Shown here in pieces: positions 11,583 to 22,568 of a DNA stretch of 64,000 nt (positions are counted from its first letter, which is position 1; each line of letters opens with the position of its first letter). Under the pieces are notes generated by a model that saw only the letters and a program-made list of their open reading frames with translations, had not been told where the DNA came from and made no database searches. The DNA comes from Oikopleura dioica (taxonomy: Eukaryota > Chordata > Appendicularia > Copelata > Oikopleuridae). A program made the position numbers and the translations under genes. The stretch is taken from positions 11,292,501 through 11,356,500 of the forward strand of contig OU015568.1 in assembly GCA_907165135.1 (NCBI GenBank), written 5' to 3'.

Positions 11583-12856
11583 ATGAATATTTTACTGTTT
11601 TTAATATCAGTTGGTCAATCCAAGAGACCAGATTTTACCAGATATCGGATAGACATTGAAGAAATTACTCCTCAATACGACAATGATACTTTTATTCTCG
11701 GAATGCGACGTTGCCAGCGATTTCTTGGTCATTTTCTTCCGAGACACGAACAAGAGAACAATATTTGTCATTCAGCCCTTTCTTTAACAATTAGGCTCCC
11801 TTCTCCCCATATTCGGAAAGTCGTGTTTTGAATAATTTTTATTATTTAATGGAAGTCTATTCAAATAATCTGAAAGCGATCCATTTTTAATCCGGAGAAA
11901 CGTGGTTTCACGAGCTCATTTGGAAATTTACACCCCGCAATGCTACAAAAATAAAAGAGACGTCACCAATTTTATACTTGAAGCAGATGCTTACATGGGA
12001 ATTGCCTGGTTTTGGGTTTGATAGAAGAATAATTTTATAAAAATAATTATCGAACTATTGAAAATCAAACTCAAGATAATACGGGATCATGAGATTGCGG
12101 CATTTTTTGAGGACCTTTCCAGTTACATTCCTCAGCTTCTCCTTGAAAATGCGGATTCAATCTACGACATTAGTACTTTTATGTGAGTCCTTTTTTTAAA
12201 CAATAAAAAGATTTTATCTATTGTTAATTCAAGATAAATTTATAAATTCATTAAGTTTCAAATTGGAACGCCAGAAAATTGAAGAACCATTCTTTTTCGA
12301 TAGGTTTTCATGATATTTTTACTTGTTAAGTGGCTCATGAAAATCCTTAAAGAAGACAGTGTAAAAGAGATGCTTTCGACTTATTTTGATGAAGCAAGGA
12401 AAATACTTTTAGGTAGAAAAACAAACATAAAAAAATTAAGATTGATTTTCTAGGTTTACTCAGTTGGGAAAACAGAACTATGAGCGAATCATTTGAGAGC
12501 AGATTTGTTTTACATGAAGGAACACTTTCGGAGAGAACTAAGAATATGGATGAGCTTCTTGAGACGCTTCTAGCTGTTATTAAGGAAAAAGGCTTTTTTA
12601 GGAAGAAAAAATTCCAATTAATGGAATTCTTTTGATAAAGCAAATTTGAGACTTATTTGCATTCTCTTACAAAAAATGAATATCCGAGTGGGTGGAATCT
12701 AGGACAGGTTCAAAAAAGTAATCAAAATAATATTGTTTGAAAATAATGAACATAAAAAAAGAAAGTACTCAAAAAATCGCAGAGCTTGAAGTACTACGAC
12801 GCTATGGGAACGAAGCAGCAAAAAATCTAGCTTCATTTATTTTAAGTGATGAATAA
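11583..12856 (+). CDS. orphan multi-exon gene
   Basis: ATG 11,583 opens a signal-like start (MNILLFLISVGQSKRPDFTR). Further coding-like segments follow at about 11,878-12,016, 12,080-12,182 (FFEDLSSYIPQLLLENADSI) and 12,330-12,412. The last of these is joined by a clean GTAGAA...TTCTAG intron of about 41 nt to 12,454-12,630. Two final segments end in a TAA at 12,854-12,856 that overlaps AATAAA. Exon borders in the middle are uncertain and one junction near 12,620-12,650 does not close with a canonical donor. Function is unknown; the product is mostly helical and acidic. Confidence 0.45.
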
Positions 12857-13269
12857 AAATTTAAGAATCATTCATGATTTCCAATGTTTTTTGTTGTTCG
12901 GCAAGTTTATCATCCTCAAGCTGCTGTTCACGGTTGCGCATTCCCTAAAAAAGTTTTTTTTTTATAAAATATTTTTCCCACCTTCCAGACCAACTCTTTT
13001 TGAATGGTTTCGTCCAAAAATTTGAAATGATCATAAAGCTGATTTTGACGCACAACAACTTGACGCCATACTCGAATGTCTGTCCTAAGAGTTCAAAAGC
13101 ACGCTTCTGCCAAAAAGCTTATTCTCAGAGAGTAGTGCGCGGGGCGGCTTGTCCAAAAAAGCCCATTTTCAGAGAGTAGTGCGCAGTCCAAATTTTGAAT
13201 CTCTTTTGGAATCAATGCTCCATTTAGGAGGGGATACCTTTTTTTAGCACGCGTACGCGCACGCGAAAT

Positions 13270-13913
13270 TCAAAATTTCTCAGCATGCGAGAATTTTACG
13301 TTTTTTGGAACTCTGCCTGTCGTTCTTGAATCAGAAGACTCGAGCGATTTTAATTGACCGAAAGAACGCTCTGAAAATTCAAGTAAAAATTTAAAATGGT
13401 TCGAATAAACCTGCAGCTCTGTTGTCAAAAGTTAAAACCGCGTCATCTTCAACTTCAATCTTATTTATTTCGATATATTCTTTCTCGTATTTTTCGTTAA
13501 AATTGATCATTTTAAAATCAAGAAGTCTTACTTGAGAAAAAACGATGGGGTTCCCCCTAAGAATAGAAATTAAAAATGACCATGCCCATAATACGTTCGG
13601 ACGCGATTTTGATATTTTGATCGAGTTTTTTCGACAACGTTGTTTTTCTTCGGTGAAGATGAAGAAGTTCTTCAATTTTTTCTTTTAACATAAGGAGATC
13701 TTCTGATAATAGGAGCTCCTTCTGCTCACTTTGGAGATAATCTGCTTTCTCCGTAAGTCCTCCAAAAAGTCGGTTGTACGACCCAGAATAATCGTCGCCT
13801 TTGACATAATCCATTCTTCTTTTCATGTTCTGAAATGCAATCTTTATCTCGGTAAATTTCTTCGTTCCTCCTGTTCGATCGAGAAACGGCTCGATTATAA
13901 CATTCCAAAACAT
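13270..13913 (-). CDS. orphan coiled-coil gene
   Basis: ATG 13,913 opens 100 or more residues of charged helix, including LLLSEDLLMLKEKIEELLHL. A splice near 13,557-13,610 changes frame to INFNEKYEKEYIEINKIEVE. A second GT-AG intron (donor after ...RAA near 13,411, TTTCAG acceptor near 13,380) leads to a basic tail ending SHAEKF and TGA at 13,270. The heptad-like Leu/Ile spacing supports a coiled coil. The 5' end abuts a fold-back element. No family is recognised. Confidence 0.45.
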
Positions 13914-13924
13914 CAGAATCGTGG

Positions 13925-14095
13925 CTCAGAAACCTGTGTGAAAAACCTGAGCCAGTATCTGAAATTTGCAACTGTTTGAAAAATATTATTTTTTTTGTTA
14001 TGGAGCCGCTCTTCGGCTTTCTTTTTTCAAGGCGCTACGCGGCTTGTTTAGAAAGCATATCAGAGCTCGACTGAAGTTTTTACACAGATCGCCGA
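13925..14095. repeat. fold-back element copy 1
   Basis: The left end (AAACCTGTGTGAAAAACCTG at ~13,930) matches the left end of the 56,783-56,919 element. The right end (ACACAGATCGCCG at ~14,082) is its imperfect inverted partner. In between is an inverted GAGCCGC/GCGGCTT motif. There is no ORF, and the copy is diverged. Confidence 0.5.
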
Positions 14096-14607
14096 AGCCC
14101 GATCGGAATTATGGCCATTTTCAATTTAGTCTTAAAAGAAGGTCGATAATTCTAAAACAGAATTTTCTATTAATTTGTATTTATCGACCTCTTGTCAAAT
14201 AGAAATCAGGTTTTTCAGAAATTTCTAAAATTTTTGCTGCATATTTCTTTTCTTTGTACATCTCGCAAGTATTGATAACGAGTTGTTCATATTTGAAAAA
14301 AGAAATAGTATTTTTTTGATAATCCCAGGGTCATGTAATTAAAAAAAATTTTGTTAAAATCTGAAATGACCCATTCATGAATCGCATATCTGCTCCCAAG
14401 ATCCGTTGAAAATGGGCGATTTGGCGACTTGTTCGCAGCGAGAAAGAGCGCCTCGAGTCCAAAGCGGATATCGGCTCGGCTATGTGCCGTTGTTGTACGA
14501 CTTATAATATTTTGAATATAAATAACAGATTAAAACAACCTTCCAAATGATAATTTGAGCGCGACAAGAAGATTCCAGACGTCGGATGGTAATCCCTTAG
14601 AGTTTAT

Positions 14608-14726
14608 CTTAAGGGGGTAAACTAGCCTTTTTCAACTGAAAAGGAATAAGAATGTTTTCTTATGTGATCCGAGATAAAATCAAACATTTATGATTTTTTG
14701 CGCTCATGGGCGTGTACCCCCTTAAG
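14608..14726. repeat. 119-bp MITE-like inverted repeat
   Basis: CTTAAGGGGGTAAAC at 14,608-14,622 is inverted at 14,712-14,726 (GTGTACCCCCTTAAG) with one mismatch in 15. The 89-bp interior is AT-rich without an ORF. No clear target duplication is visible. The CTTAAGGG end is shared with the dispersed family at 10.7 and 62.5 kb, suggesting a related short element. Confidence 0.55.
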
Positions 14727-14850
14727 AGCATCTCGGCTTTTATCCTCGTGTTCAAAATGCTCGTAAGAGCGTTGATCAAAGCTCGCGGCTACATGCTTTT
14801 TCGGGATTTATGAAAGATGAAATTGTAGCACACATTTTAAAATATTCGCA

Positions 14851-16162
14851 CTATTTAAATCCGTTCAGCATCATACATCGTAAACTAAAGATATTTTGCC
14901 TGTAGCCTTCATCTTCGAGAAGCTGGATGATTTTTCGATTCGCACTCACTTGCGCGGCAGCTAAGAATTTCAAAAATATAATCACACAAGGGAGACACCT
15001 GTATCGCTGACTATATATCGGAGCCTTTGAAAAATAAGTCGATAGAAATTGAATTTTTAATTCATCAACAGCACATTTTGACAATTGATCAGCTGTATGA
15101 CGTTGCTGATGATAAATGCTAAGTAACAAAAACTTCCCATTTTCGTCAGTCAATCCTGCGAAATATTCGAATGATCAGTTTCATAAATTTCTCTTACCGA
15201 TAGAGCTGACAGCTCTATTTCGTCGTGATGTCGTCGCGTCTATCAGAGGGATGAAGAAAATTTGTTCTTAAGGATCGGAAACACGGTTTGGTATTTCGAG
15301 AATTTTAGTCAGAAAAAATCTATTCTTATCCCTGCACTAAATGTAGCGTCAATGCGACAGAAGATCTCACGAATTTTTCGATTTGGTGACGCATCGGTTC
15401 TATCATTACTCCGGACAGACTATTTATAAACGTCTCACTTGGTATTTCGACCTCTGGGCTTTTCAGTTCGGGAACAAAATCTTCCAATTCAGAAAGCATC
15501 GCCCGAATAGTTGTTGAAGGAATCGCTCGCATTTTCAGCAAAAGAATAAATCGTATTGTTTCAAATTGATACGTCGGCTTGAATTATTTTTTTTCAATAT
15601 TTTCTATATTTAAAGCGTTAACTACCGTATTTTGACCTCTTGCGGAGAATGCCGGGCTAAATGTTTCTCTTCCAGGCGGTTTTTTCTTAAAAAAGCTCTG
15701 AAGCGTCGTTAACGGAGCGCTGCATTTCGGAATTTCAAGGTCAGGAACTGGAACTTGACTTTGTTGACGTTGCCTCTTCGATGATCGGACAATGGGCGTT
15801 TTGCAAAAATAATATTCAAAATCGCCCATACCATCCAATAATTTATCAATCATATTTTGGTTCCGTTGATTTGTTTCCCATAAAGCATCATCAAGATCTT
15901 GATCAGGCCATAATTGAATTCTCAAATTTTTGTTCTTCAAAATATTCATGATTGCAAGGTTTGCTTGACGTCCTTTACGAATGAAATTCGTCCAATCCTT
16001 TGAATTTCTGACCCTTGATCTCTCAAGTTCTTCCCAATGTTCAATCGTATAATATCCATTTTGAGTCAAATAAGTTTTCACATCATTATAAGAAAGAGGA
16101 CAATTGTTTTTATGTAAATATGCTGATATACTTGAAAAAAGAAAAAGAAGATCAAATTTCAT
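14851..16162 (-). CDS. orphan multi-exon gene, possibly secreted
   Basis: ATG 16,162 opens 192 codons starting MKFDLLFLFSSISAYLHKNN, a plausible signal peptide. The frame then has charged helical sequence with RSRVRNSKDWTNFIRKGRQA. A phase-0 GT-AG intron of about 48 nt (15,582-15,630) fuses it to PTYQFETIRFILLLKMRAIP. Further coding segments continue to a TAG at 14,851, reached through a GTAAGA donor near 15,199 and a TTCGCAG acceptor near 15,160. The last segment contains CVIIFLKFLAAAQVSANRKI. One internal junction and the exact 3' exon are uncertain. No family is recognised. Confidence 0.45.
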
Positions 16163-16329
16163 TTTCTCTGTGAAAGTGGATTTTCCGCTTTCTTTTTTCT
16201 TTTAATCGCGTGGTTACGGTACATTATATAATCCTCTATGTTGATCATTCTGGTAGACTTACTTGAAGCGTTGTCTAGGCGACATTTGATTTTCAACTCA
16301 CAAAAATGATTTTCTCAAGGATACCCTTA

Positions 16330-16860
16330 AGTTACACGAACCAAGTCACACGAACCTATTCTTCACGAACCTAGTCTTTACGAACCTAGTCACACGAACC
16401 TAGTCATCAAGCCGTTTCCTTTACTGCCCCAAAATTTATTTCTATTTAAAATTTCACGAACCTAGTCACACGAACCTAGTCATCAAGCCGTTTCCTTTAC
16501 TGCCCCAAAATTTTTTCTATTTAAAAATTCACGAACCTAGTCACACGAACCTAGTCATCAACCCATTTCCCTTACTGCCCCAAAATTTTTCTATTTAAAC
16601 TTTCACGAACCTAGTCACACGAACCTCGTCATCAACCCATTTCCCTTACTGCCCCAAAATTTTTCTATTAAAACTTTTACGAACCTAGTCACACGAACCT
16701 AGTCATCAACCCATTTCCCTTACTGCCCCAAAATGGTGAAGATACAAAAATACATATAAAAATCAAAATTTCACGAACCTAGTCACTCGAACCATTTTTT
16801 CCGACATGGCACCCACGAACCTAGTCACACGAACCTAGTCCTCACAAACCTGGTCATCGG
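16330..16860 (+). repeat. ~75-bp minisatellite, 5 units plus degenerate ends
   Basis: The landmark CATCAA starts at 16,405, 16,481, 16,556, 16,630 and 16,704, giving periods of 76, 75, 74 and 74. Each unit carries two copies of CACGAACCTAGT, then a conserved CTGCCCCAAAAT block. Degenerate CACGAACC copies extend to about 16,860. Adjacent units are nearly identical, suggesting recent tandem expansion. Confidence 0.9.
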
Positions 16861-17079
16861 TCCTGAGAAATAAAAAAATATTCCGGAAAAAATTCTTTTT
16901 AAATTTGTGAAAGATAAATTGATTTTAGTTGGAACAAGAAAACTTCGACGACTTCCAAATCGTATCCCACTCTGACGGTTACCGATCATGGATGTCATCA
17001 TTTTCAGGAGAGGCTCCAAGTTTGATACAATTCAATTTTTCAATCAGCACTCGGGCTAGCCCGCTCATTCATCCAGGTC

Positions 17080-17215
17080 AATCATTTTTGAGAGAACTCA
17101 GCTCAGACCAATTATTTTCTTATTAATGGCAGCTCAGGTCAGCTTGGAAAATGGTAGCTCAAAAAGGGTCTGCTCAGCTTAGCTCACTGATATCAAGAAA
17201 AGGCAAGCTCAGCTC
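17080..17215 (+). repeat. AGCTCAG motif cluster
   Basis: Variants of AGCTCAG occur about eight times in 135 bp. The cluster ends in AAGCTCAGCTCAGTTG near 17,205. Its inverted counterpart TTGAGCTGAGCTGA lies at about 17,836-17,849, just beyond the HGSNAT fragment. Confidence 0.6.
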
Positions 17216-17295
17216 AGTTGAACAAATTTTTATACCAGGGGTCTGGATTCGCTTAGCGAATTCCCTTTCAGTAATTTCCATTCGCTTCCAGGAAT

Positions 17296-17835
17296 TCGCA
17301 GTTCTTCCATTGTCGCTTTTTCCTTGGAAATTCCCACCTGTATCAATGGTCAACTGCGAAAGAAATGTTTTACTCAGAAGAGCACTTTAAAAATAAGCCG
17401 GTTGTTTTTGATCCAGAAGGAATTACTGGCACTTTTTCGTCGATTTTGATCGTTTTCTTCAGCTGCAAAGATTCTTCGAAAAAAGAAGAGTTTTCACAGA
17501 AGAATCCTTCTTTGGGAATCGGCTCAATTTTAATCCTCATCGGGCTCTATCGCGCATCAACTGTTCCCTTCAACAAAAACCTTTGGTCCGACAGCTTCGT
17601 TTTCTTCACCGTCGGCTTCAATTCCCTAGCGCTCCTTTTTCTCCTCGACTTTTCCTCTTTTTCCATTTATCGTCCCTCTCGGAAGAAGATCGATGTTTGT
17701 CTATGTCGCTCACACCTTTCTCCGTGGCTACTTTCCCTTTTCCTGGAACTCTTCATTCACCCCTACGCACGCTTCAATCTTTTCCGAAAACCTCTTCGCG
17801 ACCAGAAAAAGTCCAAATAATAACCCAAATAATCA
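17296..17835 (+). pseudogene. truncated HGSNAT-like C-terminus with frameshift
   Basis: The sequence encodes hallmark C-terminal motifs of heparan-alpha-glucosaminide N-acetyltransferase, a multi-pass lysosomal membrane enzyme of heparan sulfate breakdown. In order these are FLGNSHLYQWSTAKEMFY, PVVFDPEGITGTFSSI, VPFNKNLWSDSFVFFTVGFN and then RRSMFVYVAHTFLRGYFPFS. The last block is in a +1 frame relative to the others, with the shift falling in or near a T5 run at about 17,655. Upstream exons for the acyltransferase N-terminus (VDTFRG-type) were not found. It is either a truncated pseudogene or a gene with one homopolymer error and a 5' part outside this region. AGCTCAG repeats flank it in inverted orientation. 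Confidence 0.75.
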
Positions 17836-18582
17836 TTGAGCTGAGCTGATTTTTCAAAAAATTGTTGATCCCAAAAATCCCATACAATTTTCGTCGAATT
17901 TATTTCTAAAAGATTTTTTTAAACCTAAAAAGTCTAGGAGCTTCTTAAAGACGAATAATTCGACTGTTAATTTTTCTGCTTTTAGATTTTTTTCGATTTG
18001 AAAAAATTATATGAATTTTAATAAAAATTATGAAAAATTAATTGGTTTTTTATTTATTGAAGTCTTTTTTAATGTCAAGAAAATAAAATTCTTGAAAAAT
18101 GAAATTCTATTCATGCTTCAGTGTGGACACCCTTTCTCGGCCTGGGGGCATTCCGCGCAACGCGACTCACGCCGCTCTTTTTTGTCGTCAAAATTCACCC
18201 TTTTTGCAAGATTTCTCGATTAAGAAGGCATCCTCCAAAAATTAAGAAAAAAAATATTAAATTATGGGCTTTTTTAAACCTATTCATAAAAAAAAAATTT
18301 TAAAATCAGTCGTTCTTCATAGTTTTTCGAATGTTTTATCGAATTTTCTCCTCATCCCTTGAAGTTTTGAAAAATTTTTTTGCTTAAAAATAATTGTTAT
18401 TTCAATAGCTAAAAGTTTTATATTTACATAAAATGTATATATCTTATATTTAAAAAGTTTTATTTTTTGAGCGTGGACCCTAACTATACAAGCCTTGATC
18501 AACTCAGAATAAGGCTGGAGTACCCGGTACTCGCGATTGAATATCACACACAGCATTTTCTCTCTTTCCGATTCTCCACCTA

Positions 18583-21500
18583 ATGGCTATTCAAAAGGTG
18601 AGTCCGGATTTTCCCTACCGAGGATATTCTCCTCCTGATCGCGGTTTGTTTGAATAAGGATTTGCATAGGAAAGGATTTATTAAATAAAATATTTATTGA
18701 AAAAGGGACCATTCCAACATTATGTTTACGACGTTTTTGGCGGCGGCGGATGAAAGTGGCTTTTGAGATTTGTCAAATTTGGAATAATGAGATTTGCAAG
18801 TTTTTGAGCAGAAAAGGCGTTCATGTAATTCTGTATAACTTGAGGAAATTAGTAAAGTCGTATAGAGTTGTTTTAGAAAACAACTTCGCCGGTGTCCCCT
18901 CGGCGTCCGTCGCTGTCGTCCGAAATGCGCTTAGCGAGTTCGAGTTACCGATACCGCGTTTTCCTCTTTATATCACATTCGAATGGGTCAAGACAGAGCC
19001 TAACCCGATTAGAGTTGAATTCCGGCAGACCGGTTGATGGGCCACTTTTAACTCAGAATCATTTCAGCTGAAAGCGGCAGTCGTTCTATCTCCGGCTTCT
19101 CCTTCCCGACTCAAGCAAGTGACTCAACGAAGAAGTTGAGGCTTTGTCAAGCTTATGAGTCGCGTGCTCCTCCTGAGTGGTCGAGAAAAGGCGACGGAAT
19201 AGTTATTAAAAGCCAGACAATATTGTCGGATAAGGCGTGCGAGGAATTAAAGCGGAATGCTAAGGAGATCGCCGTTCTCAATGTCTGGGATGACCAGGAA
19301 ATGCTCACGAAAAGAGTTGACCGGATTTGTCTAGAAACCCAGACAATATCCGAACTTGGCGCGAGCAAAGTAAAGGATACGGCGCCTAAAGGAGCAACCC
19401 AAATTTACGTGAGTCAGCGAACATCTTGGCCAAACGACCAATTTCTCTCGTTTTCTCTCATTACCCGTGATATGGGAGGATTCAAACCAGTAAACAGATT
19501 CTGGGCCATCCCACTTGATGAAAATGAACTCAAAAAGGACAATCAATTGCTTGTTTCTGCTATCCGATCAATTTTGGACTGAAATATTTTGGAACTTTTT
19601 GCATGGGATTGTAAGAATAAGTTTGATCAGTAATTGAGTCCACTGAAAGACCGAATGAATGTTGAATGGAGAAAAGACCCTCTGATCCGAAGCTATAAGG
19701 AACGAGTTCTGAAATTTCAGCCGACAAAATTTTGAAATCAAGGAAGAGAGTTTTTTAGCTCGAGAAAGATTGATGTTCAACCGCCACCAAAAGTTATCCA
19801 AAAAGAGCAGATAAAAAGCAACGTCCTTCTTCTGAAGAATTTATTGCCAGATACAGAATATGAAATTACTGTGACCCCAGTCAGTACATCTGGGGTGGAG
19901 CTTTCTCCGATGATTGCCAAAAGAAGAACGGCTGTGGAAGGACCGGAGATCCGTTTTCCATTCATTCGTTCGACAAGGATCGGTTCAGTATATTTCAATA
20001 AAACAACAAGACTAAATTAGACTGTCTTATTATACATAGGAGGTTCTTCCAGTCTGAAAGTTTATGCTGCTTCCATGAATAATTATTCCCCTACCTGTAG
20101 ATTAAAAATAAGTTTCTTAATGGTTCTCATCCTTTAACAGCATCGAGGTGGAAATCGGAGAAGTAAAAGACGGAGAAATTCGGCTGAAAGTAACTCCGGA
20201 AGTTGAAATAACATCAAGGTAAGTTATTCTATCACAATATTGTCACAGAATTCTTTCAGTGACACCAATCATCTGACCCTGATAACTGAACCAGCTACAG
20301 AATACGCGGTTACGGTCTTTGTTGTTTTGGATCAGGAGAGAGATATCCAGGAAATGGTAAGATTACAGGGCAAAAAGCGGTTTTGAAAATATGACGATAT
20401 ATTCGGGTGAAGATTTTCCATCAAGTGTCTAGAGTCTAGACGCCTTCTTATTCTGAAACTAATTTCAACGAGAGCACATGACTCAGCTTACTTAACTGAG
20501 GCTATAAATGTGATGCCCGTTTAGTAGATGGAATCGTATCGGTATTTTGGAAGAACAAAAATTTTCAAAGATTTTACTTCCTTACTGAGTCAGTAAATAA
20601 TACTGACGCAGAAATTTACGTAAATAAAGTTGGAATCTTCATCATCATTCTAATATGATCATACCATAAAAAGACGAGCGAAATGACGCGGATCGTTCGA
20701 AGCTCACCGAGTCCCGAGGAACTCGATGTACAAGTTTCGATGGTTGATGGCAAATTTGACGTAAATGTCAACGGAATGGATGATGCTGAATCGTATAATA
20801 TAGATGTCATTTCGGATAGAGCTGGGGAAACTCAGCTTTCAGGAAGTATTCGGTCCTTTTCCGTTGCTGGTGAGTCAATTAGAAAGGAAACAATTCGAAT
20901 TCATCATAAAGTTCTCCTTGATTTCAGTATATTTTTTTCAGAAAACCACGCGACGCTCGAAGATATGGAATTATCACGTAAAGACTCATTGACTTTTTAC
21001 GTCGCAGCGAAAATGGGAAGAAGCAGTGCAGGAGAAGTTCGAGAGACAGATGCAATCGCTATCGAAACTCCTTTCCGTTTATGTAATTGGGTCGAGGAGG
21101 AATCGAGACTATCTTGCACAGGGAAAGATGATCTTAGGAGTCAAATCCTCACTTGGTCAGTCATCGGCGACAGGGTTCAAGTGAATGTCAAGGATATCGG
21201 GCAAACTGACATTGCTTGCGACTTGGTGAAGGTTTTAAATGTGGATAATAATTTGCTAAATGGAGTGGAACTCAAGTCGTTTTTATCGAAATTCAAAAAC
21301 GTTGAACGGCTCAATGCGTCTAAAAATCGAATTTCTTCCTTGCCTTATGGTAACATCCCCTAATAATCGCGTCTTTTAATGTTTATAGATACCTTCATGA
21401 ACACTCCAAAATTGTGGAAAATCAACCTGTCGGAAAATTTTATCGAGACATTCCACAAGGACACCTTTATTTTCACCCAAGCACTTCAGGTACTTTTAAA

Positions 21501-21970
21501 ATTTGACATTTCGAGTGGGTACCACGTGACCACTCAAAATGCTTGTTGAGGCGGCCGGTTTTTTTGTAAACTGAAAATTCGCTTATTTAGAAATAATTTT
21601 ATCTTGCTAAAGATATTTTGAAGATTAAATGATTTCAGTGAATTATTCACCGGTTCTCATTAAAATACACGTTTAATCTCCTTATGATAATGGATCTTTA
21701 TTCAGCAAATACTTTGCTAACAATTTACTGAATTAAAGTAATGAAGAATTATTCACGTCAATCAAATTTTAGGTTCTCGACGTGAGCAACAATCCATTAG
21801 CCTTCTGTGGATTAGGAATCGGCCATTTGAGAACGCTAGAAAGCAAATTACGAATCCTGGATCTTCGGGCAACCAACTTTCCAGCGAAGCTCGAAGGTCA
21901 CTGGAACGCACTTATGCTTTATTATGACGTAGGTGAAGCACCGCGAATTATTCACCAAGAAGGGATTTAG
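18583..21970 (+). CDS. fibronectin type III + leucine-rich repeat protein
   Basis: The probable first exon ATGGCTATTCAAAAG ends in a canonical GTGAGT donor. A large exon then runs to 19,031, with a 35-nt intron to 19,067. Later segments are FN3-like: 19,753-19,980 carries LLLKNLLPDTEYEITVTPVS, and 20,142-20,356 carries EPATEYAVTVFVVLD. The 3' exons are secure: 20,674-20,869, 20,942-21,349, 21,389-21,489 and 21,773-21,970, all in phase. They encode LRR-type motifs (VERLNASKNRISSLP, LQVLDVSNNPLAF) before TAG. An in-frame TGA at 19,580-19,582 interrupts the model, with the frame open beyond it to a GTAAGA donor. It may therefore be two adjacent genes, a read-through, or a damaged gene. Likely extracellular adhesion or binding. 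No signal peptide or membrane anchor is clear. Confidence 0.6.
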
Positions 21971-22299
21971 AGCGATTTCGAAAGGCTAACCGGATGAAGG
22001 ATTAAATTTTTGAAAATTTGGAAGTCAAGAAATTCAACAGATAAGAATAAAAGAACACGAAATCCGAGATATGAATTTTCAAAAATTCAATCCTTTTGAT
22101 AAGCCCTAGAATCTCGTAATTCAAGCCAAAGATATCTAAATCCCGGATACAGCCGTTTTCCCACGACTCTGCCCAGTCCACAAGACGCGTTCGACGTGAA
22201 GAATTCGGTTCAAAGAAATTTATTCTAATATTTTTCATAAATGTCAAATACAGTCTCAAAAACAGAAAAAATAGAGGTCAGAATTTTACGATTTTGATG

Positions 22300-22568
22300 T
22301 TGAAATGTAGATGCTGTAGATTGTTTGTATAGTGTCGTTTTGGAAACGATCAGTTATTCGTCCTTTTCAAGAGTTCGAAAAAATAATTTTATATTTTTGT
22401 TTTCAAAAAAAGATTCAATAATTCGAACGCTGCCTTTTTTGAAGCACAGTGATGCACGTTTTAGGTTAATATCGAGTAAAATTGAAGTAATTAATTATGT
22501 GTAACGATAATTTGAAATTCTAGTGATTAGAGCTACTGCAAATTCATTTTCAAAAACGTATTTGAGAA
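22300..22568. other. AT-rich spacer between FN3/LRR and aquaporin genes
   Basis: The two genes are convergent (stop 21,970 on plus, stop 22,569 on minus). The 600-bp spacer from 21,971 holds no convincing exon or RNA. Confidence 0.5.

Noticed and set aside
12080-12182. XK-related identity for the orphan gene at 11.6-12.9 kb because of IPQLLLENADSI
   Set aside because: The PQLLL match is short; no FDxxSD-type or other XKR landmarks or TM pattern in neighbouring exons.
15600-15630. Direct reading of the 192-codon frame to its stop as a complete protein
   Set aside because: A phase-0 GT-AG intron of usual size removes the last residues and stop and continues into coding-like sequence, so the splice model is preferred.
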